IMG/VR virus record: IMGVR_UViG_3300031951_001059
Location: 1-26,231 of that record
DNA: 26,231 bases
DNA from: a virus
Strand: one strand, 5' to 3'
Under the pieces are notes generated by a model. That model was not told the DNA's origin. It was given only the letters and a program-made list of their open reading frames with translations, and ran no database searches. Of this stretch, positions 6,775-14,293 are shown piece after piece. The translations under genes and the position numbers were made by a program. Positions within the stretch are counted from its first letter, which is position 1; every line of letters begins with the position of its first letter.

Positions 6775-7555
6775 AACGGAATCCGCGCCGCAAATAGATG
6801 CCGGCATTGAAACCGAAAACGAACTATCAGACAATGAAGATAGTGACAATTCAGCAACGCCTGAAAAAAAACGCAACCGAAAAACAGCTCAAGAACGCAT
6901 TAAAGAGTTGGTAAATCAGAAGAAAGAGCTTGAAGCTAAGCTGCAATTAAGCCAAGCGCCGGTTGTTAATAACTTCGCTGAGCCGAAAGAGGAGCAATTC
7001 CAAACATACGGGGAATATCAAGAGGCTAGAGCGGCTTGGAGAGCCGTTCAGATGCTGCAACAACGCGATGCGCAAGCTAATCAACAGCGCGAGCAAATTA
7101 GCCAGCAAGCCCAATGGGAGGTAATGCAGAAAAATTATCTTGCAAGTTCCGAAACTGCGCGTAAGATATACCCAGATTTCGATACAGTCGTTAGCAATAG
7201 CCCTGTATTGCAGCTGAACGAGCCAGCCTTTGTTCAGGCGGTTGGTGCAACCGATAATAGCGCCGAAGTGACCTATTATCTGGCAAAAAACCCTGAATTA
7301 GTGACCGAATTGCTAAATCTAAGGTACTCACCAGCAGCATTAGGCGCTCGCATTGGAGAAATATCCGCAAGGGTTTCTTTTAATCGCGGAAAATCCGTTA
7401 GAAAAGTTGACGCCCCCACATCATTAACGACTTTAGGCACTGGCAATACAGGGAAGCCTTTAGATACATCCAGAGCATTAAAAGAAATGCCGCCTGTTGA
7501 TTATTTGGAGTGGAGACGAAAACAAAAGGAACAAAAATTCAACCGCTCAGCTTGA
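6686..7555 (+). CDS. capsid scaffolding protein (P22 gp8-like)
   Basis: This encodes 289 residues. The start is fixed by GGGAG about 10 nt before ATG 6686, inside the portal gene. Residues 1-60 are acidic, Gln/Ser/Pro-rich and disordered. A basic coiled coil follows (about 65-95: KKRNRKTAQERIKELVNQKK). A long helical region ends in NPELVTELLNLRYSPAALGARIGEISARVSF. The C-terminus is basic (EWRRKQKEQKFNRSA), as expected of scaffolds that bind coat through a positively charged C-terminal helix. It lies between portal and coat, the P22 gene 8 place. Confidence 0.78.
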   Translation: MEQESTRAGQSPAPEAKDNKSSQQPASPNKTESAPQIDAGIETENELSDNEDSDNSATPEKKRNRKTAQERIKELVNQKKELEAKLQLSQAPVVNNFAEPKEEQFQTYGEYQEARAAWRAVQMLQQRDAQANQQREQISQQAQWEVMQKNYLASSETARKIYPDFDTVVSNSPVLQLNEPAFVQAVGATDNSAEVTYYLAKNPELVTELLNLRYSPAALGARIGEISARVSFNRGKSVRKVDAPTSLTTLGTGNTGKPLDTSRALKEMPPVDYLEWRRKQKEQKFNRSA

Positions 7556-7564
7556 GGCTAAACA

Positions 7565-8815
7565 ATGTCAAATAACCCAAACCTTTTAACCATCTCAGAA
7601 GTGGCTACATTGGCCGCTGAGTCGTTTATGAATGAGCTTGTTTTTGCTAAGCTCGTATCACGCACCTATGAAAACGAAATGCTGACAGGCAAGAAAAAGG
7701 GCGACTATATCGACGTTCGCTTGCCGGCCGAGTACGAATCCTTTGATGGTCCTACATTGCGCCAGCAAGATAGCTTTGAAGGCTCTGCTCGTTTACAGAT
7801 TAACTTCGACCGCAACGTTGGTCTTCACTTTACCCACGAAGACTTAAAATTAGATGTTGACAGCTTCCAAGAGCGTTTCATTACGCCGGCAGCTCGGACA
7901 TTGGCGAACAATTTTGATAGCTTTATTGCTCAACAAATGTACCTCAACGCCTACCATTTTGAAGGTACGCCAGGCAGCATTCCAAACTCATTAACGGCGG
8001 TAACAAACTGCAAAACGCGCCTTGATAACGCGGGCATGTCTCGCGATTTGGTCGCGGTTTTTGACAATGCAACCTATTACTCTTTAACAAATACCGTTGT
8101 TGGCCTTAACCCATTTAGCAGCAGCAAGGCGCTAGATGCGTTGGAGCAAAATCGCTTGGGTATGCTGGGCGGCTTTGATACATACCAGAGCAGCCTGATT
8201 CGCCGGCATACATCATCCACGCCGGCCGCCGCTGGTACTATTAGTGGTGCAAACCAAAGCGTTACATATGCGTCTGTGAAGGACAATAACTATCAGCAGA
8301 CACTTGTAACAACAGGTATTACAGCAAACGCCGTCATTCGTCGCGGCGATGTATTCCGGATTGCTGGCGTTAACAGCGTCAACCCGATTACTCAAGAAGA
8401 TACCGGCCAGCAACAAACATTTGTTGTGATGCAGGACGTAACCGCAAACGGTACGACCACAAGCACCACTGGCGTTATTATTTCGCCGCCAATTATTACA
8501 ACCGGCGCTCACCGCACGGTGACCACAACCGCAACCAACGGTGCAGCCCTTACATGGTTGACTGGAACGGCTGGTACGGCTTATTCGCAAAATCTTCTCT
8601 TCAATAAGAACGCAGTGCAAATTGCAATGGTTCCTTTTGATGAAGTGCCTAACATGGCCGGCGCAAGCCCTGTCGTAAACCGCAATATAAACGGTTTTAG
8701 CGTGACAGTCGGTCAGCAATATGATATTATCAATCGCAAAGAAATCTGGCGCTTAGATGCCGTCGCTGCCGTTAAAGTGGTGCGGCCTCAGGGTGTTTGC
8801 AGGCTAACGGCTTAA
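7565..8815 (+). CDS. major capsid protein (P22 coat-like, HK97 fold)
   Basis: This encodes 416 residues, with GAGG 9 nt before the start. The N-terminal half (YIDVRLPAEYESFDGPTLRQ, FDRNVGLHFTHEDLKLDVD, ITPAARTLANNFDSFIAQQM) fits the P22 coat family, whose equivalents are the NxxV..RA.DLRD and AARKLANN segments. RRGDVFRIAGV (259-269) corresponds to KRGDKISFAGV in P22 coat, part of the inserted I-domain. The C-terminal NGFSVTVGQQYD and VRPQGVCRL match the coat end. P22 coat is 430 residues. It assembles the icosahedral shell around the scaffold. Confidence 0.92.
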   Translation: MSNNPNLLTISEVATLAAESFMNELVFAKLVSRTYENEMLTGKKKGDYIDVRLPAEYESFDGPTLRQQDSFEGSARLQINFDRNVGLHFTHEDLKLDVDSFQERFITPAARTLANNFDSFIAQQMYLNAYHFEGTPGSIPNSLTAVTNCKTRLDNAGMSRDLVAVFDNATYYSLTNTVVGLNPFSSSKALDALEQNRLGMLGGFDTYQSSLIRRHTSSTPAAAGTISGANQSVTYASVKDNNYQQTLVTTGITANAVIRRGDVFRIAGVNSVNPITQEDTGQQQTFVVMQDVTANGTTTSTTGVIISPPIITTGAHRTVTTTATNGAALTWLTGTAGTAYSQNLLFNKNAVQIAMVPFDEVPNMAGASPVVNRNINGFSVTVGQQYDIINRKEIWRLDAVAAVKVVRPQGVCRLTA

Positions 8816-8833
8816 GGCATAGGAGATAAAAAC

Positions 8834-9043
8834 ATGTCAAGTCAATCAGTTGAACACTTATCGCGTTACAACTCATCTGGGACTACTTTTGGTCAAGATG
8901 CCAGTGATAAAATCTCCTTCTATGGAGTAACTCCCGTAGTAAGAGCTTCGATTGCAGCAGCGGCAACAGATGCGGCTACCAACTTAACCTTAACCAATGA
9001 TATTCGCACCAAGCTCATTGCACTTGGCTTGGTAAGCGCATAA
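8834..9043 (+). CDS. small protein next to coat, possible head decoration
   Basis: This encodes 69 residues, with a strong AGGAGA ribosome site. It carries the segment DKISFYGVTPVVR in the middle, followed by an Ala/Thr/Leu-rich helix (AAAATDAATNLTLTNDIRTKLIALGLV). I associate short GVTPV-type sequences with phage structural genes, but no characterised function is known to me. The position immediately after coat suggests a virion-associated or decoration protein. Its stop overlaps the next start by one base (TAATG). Confidence 0.6.
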   Translation: MSSQSVEHLSRYNSSGTTFGQDASDKISFYGVTPVVRASIAAAATDAATNLTLTNDIRTKLIALGLVSA

Positions 9044-9882
9044 TGACAGAAGAAAAAAAGAGCATTGACGTCATGGTTCTTATGCCGAGCCATGACGCAA
9101 AATGCTACGTAGAGACAGCTCGCAGTGTATTATTAAACTTTGCCGATTGTGCTCGACACGGAATCAACCTATTTTGGCAAACAAAACTAGGTGACAGTAT
9201 CCTCCCCCGGAGTCGTAATCAGTTGCTTCATGCTGCTTTTAAGCATGGCGCTGATTACGCCTTTTTCTGGGATTCCGATATAGTTCTGCCATATGAGGCA
9301 ATTCGCAACCTAATTCAATCCAATCACGAATTATGCGGCATTGCCTACCCGTTAAAAAGCGAAGAAATGAAATTTGCTTTTAATGCACGCGGCGAATTTC
9401 CTATCATTAATGGATGGGCGGAAGTTCAAGGTATTGGCACTGGCGCTATGCTTATTAGCCGTAAGGCATACGAAAAAATGTGCGATGCCTATCCGGGCTT
9501 GCTGTATTTTGATGACCAAATGAAAGAGCAGATATTCCGTCTCTTTGATTTTGAAGTACAGGGCAATATGTACATAGGCGAGGACTATGTATTTTGCGGG
9601 CGCTATCGCCACGTTGGCGGTAAAATCATGATGTTGACGGATATGGATGTTGCCCACTATGGTCACAATGCGTGGACACGTTGTTTTTACAACGATGTAG
9701 CGAAGAAGGTGATAAGCGATGGCGACAGCACAACAAGTGATAAATCGAACGGCGCGGATGATACGCCGGAAGCAAACGGGAGTTTCGTTGACCTCGGAGG
9801 AGGCGGCGGACGCGCTAGAGATACTCAACCAGATGAGGCTATCGTGGCCAATACGATACCCAAAATACACGCCGTCGCCTAG
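9043..9882 (+). CDS. GT-A-like glycosyltransferase in the head module
   Basis: This encodes 279 residues. The core has features of GT-A family 2-type enzymes: an N-terminal strand (IDVMVLMPSHD), an RSRNQLLHAA segment, a metal/nucleotide-sugar DxD motif at residues 77-79 in YAFFWDSDIVLP, GIGTGAMLISRKAYEKM (130-146), acidic GEDYVFCGR (179-187) and VAHYGHNAW. It probably transfers a sugar from a nucleotide donor; the acceptor is unknown. P22 has no gene here. From residue 226 the protein is encoded by DNA shared with the next gene in another frame, and these 54 residues are low-complexity (Gly, Asp, Ser). The functional enzyme is therefore probably only residues 1 to about 225. Confidence 0.75.
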   Translation: MTEEKKSIDVMVLMPSHDAKCYVETARSVLLNFADCARHGINLFWQTKLGDSILPRSRNQLLHAAFKHGADYAFFWDSDIVLPYEAIRNLIQSNHELCGIAYPLKSEEMKFAFNARGEFPIINGWAEVQGIGTGAMLISRKAYEKMCDAYPGLLYFDDQMKEQIFRLFDFEVQGNMYIGEDYVFCGRYRHVGGKIMMLTDMDVAHYGHNAWTRCFYNDVAKKVISDGDSTTSDKSNGADDTPEANGSFVDLGGGGGRARDTQPDEAIVANTIPKIHAVA

Positions 9883-10123
9883 CATTTTAGCGTTAACCGA
9901 TGAGCTTGATGTCTATGATGACCTCATAGAATCCGTTACATATATGCTGGCCGAACAAATGGCCGTTGAATATGGCACCCAATTAACGGCCGAACAAACG
10001 CGGCTTTTGATGGGCGCAAAAAATCAATTTCGCGCTCGCTACATGCCTATTTCAAGCGCCACATTTCCTACAAACTTTTCTAGCATGCCTTCATCGCCAT
10101 ATCGGCGCTCTAGGATTCTATGA
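9719..10123 (+). CDS. head-tail adaptor, P22 gp4-like
   Basis: This encodes 134 residues. GAAGAAGGTGATAAGCG gives a good ribosome site directly before ATG 9719, so the start is well supported despite a 164-nt overlap with the glycosyltransferase frame. The N-terminus (VINRTARMIRRKQTGVSLTSEEAADALEILNQMRLSW) is the classic opening of gp4-type tail accessory proteins, followed by the helical YDDLIESVTYMLAEQMAVEYG. In P22, gp4 (166 residues) binds below the portal and closes the head after packaging. The next gene is gp10-type, as in P22. Confidence 0.85.
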   Translation: MATAQQVINRTARMIRRKQTGVSLTSEEAADALEILNQMRLSWPIRYPKYTPSPSILALTDELDVYDDLIESVTYMLAEQMAVEYGTQLTAEQTRLLMGAKNQFRARYMPISSATFPTNFSSMPSSPYRRSRIL

Positions 10124-11541
10124 CAAGGGTATCACTACCAGCAACCTACGCTAAAGGTTATTCCGCGCCCTTTAGTGTAGAATATTTGCAGAATATGATG
10201 GTTTTGGCGCGGGATATTAGGCAGCAAAATGCGCGGGTAGATTATGTTCTTATTAATACGCCGGGCTTGCGACTTTTTAGCAATTTAAATGCCAGTAATA
10301 ATGACGAGATAAGGGGCTTGCATGTTTGCGGCGGCGTTCTTTATGCAGTGGCCGGAACGTTGTTGTATAGCATTGATGTTAATGGCGCGGCAACGAGCAT
10401 CGGAACCATTAACGGCACACAGCCGGTAAAATTTGCCAACAACGGCACTTGGCTGGTTATAGTGGCCGACAGCGTGTCCTATGCTTACAATACGGGAACG
10501 GCGACTCTATCACAGATAACAGACCCTGATTTTATTACAGCAAGTGATGTTACCTATTTGAAGGGCTATTTTATATTCAAAAAAGCGGCACTTCCTAAGC
10601 AGTTTTTCATATCGAGCCTAGAAGACCCAACCAGTTTTGACGCCACCGATTTTGCATCGGTTAATAGCTCGCCGGGCAATATTACAAAGCTCTTTGGCGC
10701 ATATGGCGATTTGTGGATATTTTTGGAGGATTCCATTGAAATATGGCGCAACACGGGTTCGGCGGATTTTCCTTTTGAGCCAACGGACGGCGCGGCGCAG
10801 GAAATAGGATGCGGCGCTATGGGGAGCGTGGCAAAGATAGAACGCAGCATCTTCTGGCTAGGGAGTGATAATAGTATTTATCAAGCTAGGGGCTACCAAC
10901 CTCAGATTATAAGCACCGATAGCATTTCAAGAGAAATTGAGGCTATGAGTGATATTTCTGATGCTGTTGGTTTTTGCTATACCCAGCACAATAAGAAATT
11001 CTATGTTATTAGTTTTCCAACTGGCGGAAAAACCTTTGTTTTTGATTTAAGCACACAGCTTTGGCACGAACGCTCTAGCGAGGGCAGGAACCGATGGCTG
11101 GGAACGTATGGAGTAACGGCCTATAGAAAAACCTTTGTTGGCGGCTATGATTCAGATGTAATCTATCAGGTCGATATGGATTGGTATTCTGATAATGAAA
11201 ATGAAATTATTAGAATAGTGCAAGGATTGATGGTTCAGGATAATAATAACGCCGTATCGCACAATCAGGTTGAGTTATTATTTGAGACTGGCGTTGGAAC
11301 GGCATCCGGCAGTGCAACTGACCCGCAAGTAATGTTATCATGGTCAGACGATGGCGGCAGAATATTTGGCAACGAGGCGCAGCGGAGCGCTGGCTTAATT
11401 GGAGCCAATAGGACGCGCTTGCAATGGAATCGTTTAGGCCAGGCGGATAATGGGCGCGTTTATAAAATACGAATGTCCGCAAAGGTTAAGTGGGTTTTGC
11501 TTGCCGCCGATATGATTTTAGAGCAAAAGTATCCTAAATGA
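10120..11541 (+). CDS. packaged DNA stabilisation protein, P22 gp10-like
   Basis: This encodes 473 residues, nearly identical in length to P22 gp10 (472). The start overlaps the gp4-like stop (ATGA) and has AGGA upstream. The sequence is a run of beta strands with propeller-like repeats (GLHVCGGVLYAVAGTLLYSID, GTWLVIVADSVSYAYN, YGDLWIFLEDSIEIWRNTG, SIFWLGSDNSIYQARGYQPQIIST, KFYVISFPTGGKTFVFDL). In P22, a gp10 hexamer sits under gp4 and carries the needle and the tailspikes. Placement supports the same role here. Confidence 0.88.
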   Translation: MTRVSLPATYAKGYSAPFSVEYLQNMMVLARDIRQQNARVDYVLINTPGLRLFSNLNASNNDEIRGLHVCGGVLYAVAGTLLYSIDVNGAATSIGTINGTQPVKFANNGTWLVIVADSVSYAYNTGTATLSQITDPDFITASDVTYLKGYFIFKKAALPKQFFISSLEDPTSFDATDFASVNSSPGNITKLFGAYGDLWIFLEDSIEIWRNTGSADFPFEPTDGAAQEIGCGAMGSVAKIERSIFWLGSDNSIYQARGYQPQIISTDSISREIEAMSDISDAVGFCYTQHNKKFYVISFPTGGKTFVFDLSTQLWHERSSEGRNRWLGTYGVTAYRKTFVGGYDSDVIYQVDMDWYSDNENEIIRIVQGLMVQDNNNAVSHNQVELLFETGVGTASGSATDPQVMLSWSDDGGRIFGNEAQRSAGLIGANRTRLQWNRLGQADNGRVYKIRMSAKVKWVLLAADMILEQKYPK

Positions 11542-12530
11542 CCAATAGTATTACCGTATCCCCGCCGAAATCATCTGAGCCTGTAATAGATAGCGGCGGT
11601 TTGATATCAAAATCCTGGTATCGTTTTATGGTGGATTTATGGCGTCGCACAGGCGGCGGCGTTGATTTAATTTCAGGGACGGCAACGACTGTTGTTTTAA
11701 ATTCACCTACTGGCGCAATGATGTTATGGCAAACAGCAACTGCGCCCAGTGGTTGGCTTATATGCAATGGCGCGGCAGTAAGTCGAGCAACATATGCGGA
11801 TTTGTTTTCGGTAATAGGCACAACAAATGGCGCTGGTGATGGCAGCACCACATTTAATCTGCCTGATTTTAGGGATAGGCTTCCTATAGGGCTAGGCGCG
11901 TCTATTGCAACGAGCCTAGGGGCAACAGGCGGCGCAGCAACGCGAACAATATCTCAGGCCAACCTGCCTAATTATTCCCTTACAGTCACGGATGCCGGCC
12001 ACACCCACACGTTTACAGGAGCCGCGCACAATCACGCCATTACAGACGCTGGCCACACGCACACATTTACAGGAACCGCGCACAACCACACAAGCCCGTC
12101 ACACACGCACACAAGCCCGTCACACACGCATACAAGCCCAGCACACACACATACAAGCCCAGCGCACAGCCACGGGCCAACGGCTGGGAATTTTGTGCGA
12201 GACAACGCAGGGACAGAATACGTCAATACGGGCGGCAACAAAGGAACCGTGGTGGCGACCACGGCGACTACGGCTGTAACTATTAACAGCACGGCGGCAA
12301 CTATCAACGGCACGGCGGCAACTATCAACGGCACGGCGGCAACTATAGACAATGCAACCGCGACTGGCACAAACGCCAACAGCACTACTGGTATTACCAT
12401 TAATAACGCCACGGCGGGCGGCACAAATTCCACGTCAACCACAGGTATTACTGTTGCATCGGGCGGCAGTGGAGCGGCTTTAAATGTGATGAACCCCACT
12501 TTATGCGTGAACATGATAATCAAGATTTAA
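11538..12530 (+). CDS. tail fibre with collar domain and His-rich metal sites
   Basis: This encodes 330 residues; the start overlaps the previous stop (ATGA). The N-terminus includes SKSWYRFMVDLWRRTGGG, an attachment motif common in short phage fibres. A phage collar domain follows (about 60-150: GAMMLWQTATAPSGWLICNG, then TTFNLPDFRDRLPIGLG). Next are many His-Thr-His/His-Asn-His motifs (about 165-212), which in trimeric fibres bind a row of metal ions, then TAATING repeats (about 252-272), Asn/Thr/Gly-rich DNATATGTNANST, and an NVMNPTLCVNMIIKI end typical of collar proteins. It sits in the P22 gene 26 (needle) position, so it may be the tail tip rather than a side fibre. Confidence 0.8.
   Translation: MTNSITVSPPKSSEPVIDSGGLISKSWYRFMVDLWRRTGGGVDLISGTATTVVLNSPTGAMMLWQTATAPSGWLICNGAAVSRATYADLFSVIGTTNGAGDGSTTFNLPDFRDRLPIGLGASIATSLGATGGAATRTISQANLPNYSLTVTDAGHTHTFTGAAHNHAITDAGHTHTFTGTAHNHTSPSHTHTSPSHTHTSPAHTHTSPAHSHGPTAGNFVRDNAGTEYVNTGGNKGTVVATTATTAVTINSTAATINGTAATINGTAATIDNATATGTNANSTTGITINNATAGGTNSTSTTGITVASGGSGAALNVMNPTLCVNMIIKI
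12087..12173 (+). repeat. 21-bp tandem repeat encoding HTHTSP(S/A)
   Basis: About three and a half tandem 21-bp units encode HTSPS, HTHTSPS, HTHTSPA, HTHTSPA, HSH. Each unit gives one HxH motif, so expansion or contraction in frame changes the number of metal-binding steps in the fibre shaft. Upstream, a related longer pair (DAGHTHTFTG(A/T)AHNH) occurs twice. Confidence 0.85.
12291..12353 (+). repeat. 21-bp tandem repeat encoding TAATING
   Basis: Three consecutive 21-bp units (12291-12311, 12312-12332, 12333-12353) each begin with ACGGCGGCAACTAT and encode STAATIN/GTAATIN/GTAATID. They are in frame in the fibre gene. Near-identity of the first two units suggests recent slippage or unequal exchange. 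Confidence 0.85.
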
Positions 12531-12964
12531 CCTTAGCGGCGGAAAATGATATTGCCGCATTGTATGGGTTATTAAAGGGCTTTCATGAAGGCTCGATATG
12601 GGGAAAAATACCCCGCTCGGATGCGGATTGCATTGAATATTTATCGGAATTGGTGAACGACAAAGGCTTTGTTATTATCAACAAGGATAAAAATGGCGAT
12701 ATTGTCGCAGCGCTAGGCGTCTTGTTTGCCGCGCCTTGGTACAATAAAAGCGCTAAACTTGCATTGGAAATTTTTTGGTATAAACAGCCCAATATAAGAT
12801 TAGAGGCTAAAGAGTGGATTCTTTTAGCAGAAAACATTTGCAAAATTAAAGGTGCTTGTGCTATTGAGTTTAGCAGTGTTGGATTACGCCGTAAAGCCTT
12901 AGAAAGACTTTACCATCGCGCTGGCTACGTTGAAGCCGAACGGTATTATTTAAGGTGGCTATAA
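12503..12964 (+). CDS. GNAT-like protein in the P22 gene 14 position
   Basis: This encodes 153 residues; the ATG lies inside the fibre gene (28-nt overlap) without a clear ribosome site. Order of elements: an N-terminal helix (AENDIAALYGLLKGFHEGS), a strand pair (GFVIINKDKNGDIVAALGVLFA), another strand (LALEIFWYKQP), a helix (KEWILLAENICKIKGACAIEF) and a C-terminal LERLYHRAGYVEAERYYLRWL, which resembles the end of GNAT acetyltransferases (helix, GY, beta). A clear acetyl-CoA loop is not obvious, so catalysis is uncertain. P22 gene 14 (head assembly) lies here, before gene 7, and podoviruses often have a GNAT-like protein near the ejection genes. Confidence 0.55.
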   Translation: MREHDNQDLTLAAENDIAALYGLLKGFHEGSIWGKIPRSDADCIEYLSELVNDKGFVIINKDKNGDIVAALGVLFAAPWYNKSAKLALEIFWYKQPNIRLEAKEWILLAENICKIKGACAIEFSSVGLRRKALERLYHRAGYVEAERYYLRWL

Positions 12965-14293
12965 ATGGCTATTTCAACCGCAGCAGCCATAGGCGGCGCT
13001 GCTGTATTAGGTGCTGGCGCAAGTATAATTGGCGGCAATAAAGCTGCCTCCGCATCGCGTGCTGCTGCGGATACAGCAGCAGGGGCGCAAAACGAAGCAA
13101 CAGCGCTGCAGAAAGCTATTTTTGAACAGCAAAGAGCAGATTTAACATCACAGCGCGTTATAGGCAACGAGGCGCTATACAGGCTGGCTGATTTAAATAA
13201 CTTACGCCGCCCGATAACAAACGATGCAATACCAAGTGATGATTTTGCGGTTACAACGGGGCGTTTTGGCGGCGCTGCTTTGCCGGTTTTAGGTGGTCAG
13301 CCAACGGCATTTGCTGGCCAGCAGGGCGTCACAATCGGGCAATTCGCGCCAACGCAAACACCGGCAGCCACGCAACAAGGTCAGGCAGGCGCTAATTTTA
13401 TTCCATTGGGGTATAGCCCCGGCTCTGCGGTTACAGCGGCAGATTTGGGTATAAACTTTAATGCACAGCAACCAGCAGACCCTAGGCGGGATGTTGCAGG
13501 GCAAAATGAATTTATGCGCCGCCTTGGTTTTAATCAGGCACTGGATGAAGCAAGCAGATTGAGCGGGGCGGCAAGAGACGCCTATATCGCTGAATTTATG
13601 CGCAATGCCACGCTGAATAATACATTTAATGCCGCTCAACGCCCGGCATTGGAATCTGTATTGCGCAGCGGCCTTAACAGCCAACAATTTGCCTCTAATA
13701 ATTTTCGTTTCCAAGTTCCCGGCACGCAGCAGCCAAGCCCCAGCCAAAGCGGACAAGCGACCTTGCCAGTATTACAAGCCGGCGCATCAGGTGTTGCAAC
13801 TCCGACTTCTCAGCAAACTCTTGGTGCATTTTCTGGGCAAAATAATTCGGCGCAAGTCAATCCTTATTCTGGATTTATGGAATCGCCTGATTATCGCTTC
13901 CGCCTAAGTGAGGGCAACAAGGCCTTGGACAGAGCCTTTGCTGCTAGAGGCTTATCAAATTCTGGCGCTGAATATAAGGCGTTATCGCGCTGGAATCAGG
14001 ACGCGGCAAGTCAAGAATATGGTGCAAATTATAACAGATTGGCGGCGCTTGCAGGAATAGGCCAAACGGCAACTGCGCAAAGTAACGCGGCCGCTGGCGC
14101 TTATGCTGCCAACGCAGGACAGGGAATAGCAAATGCTGGAATGATACGAGCGCAAGGCGGATTACAGGCTGCTGGCGCTCAGTCACAGGGTTATTTGAAT
14201 GCATTTGGCTCGCTATCGCAAAGCAATTTATTTAGCGGCGGTAATAGAGGTGGAATTATAGAATTAGGGAATGCAATGCCATGGCTGGCCTAG
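12965..14293 (+). CDS. DNA ejection protein, P22 gp7-like
   Basis: This encodes 442 residues, starting right after the previous stop. The N-terminus is an Ala/Gly-rich hydrophobic helix (AISTAAAIGGAAVLGAGASIIGG is broken by small residues) suited to membrane insertion. The middle is Gln/Ala/Pro-rich. The C-terminal third carries the family pattern SPDYRFRLSEGNKALDRAFA, then ARGLSNSGAEYKALSRWNQD, then YGANYNRLAALAGIGQTA. In P22, gp7 is packed in the head and expelled to help form the DNA channel. P22 gp7 is about half this length. It overlaps the next gene by 13 nt. Confidence 0.78.
   Translation: MAISTAAAIGGAAVLGAGASIIGGNKAASASRAAADTAAGAQNEATALQKAIFEQQRADLTSQRVIGNEALYRLADLNNLRRPITNDAIPSDDFAVTTGRFGGAALPVLGGQPTAFAGQQGVTIGQFAPTQTPAATQQGQAGANFIPLGYSPGSAVTAADLGINFNAQQPADPRRDVAGQNEFMRRLGFNQALDEASRLSGAARDAYIAEFMRNATLNNTFNAAQRPALESVLRSGLNSQQFASNNFRFQVPGTQQPSPSQSGQATLPVLQAGASGVATPTSQQTLGAFSGQNNSAQVNPYSGFMESPDYRFRLSEGNKALDRAFAARGLSNSGAEYKALSRWNQDAASQEYGANYNRLAALAGIGQTATAQSNAAAGAYAANAGQGIANAGMIRAQGGLQAAGAQSQGYLNAFGSLSQSNLFSGGNRGGIIELGNAMPWLA

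Noticed and set aside
8213-8719. 168-codon minus-strand open frame within the coat gene
   Set aside because: Lies antisense to a confidently identified coat protein; Cys/Arg-rich composition is typical of a shadow frame.
9352-9885. 177-codon minus-strand open frame opposite the glycosyltransferase
   Set aside because: No ribosome site or recognisable motif; the sense strand encodes a coherent enzyme.
12032-12523. 163-codon minus-strand open frame in the fibre gene
   Set aside because: Its Val/Pro/Ala repeats mirror the sense-strand tandem repeats; repeat-rich DNA keeps antisense frames open by chance.
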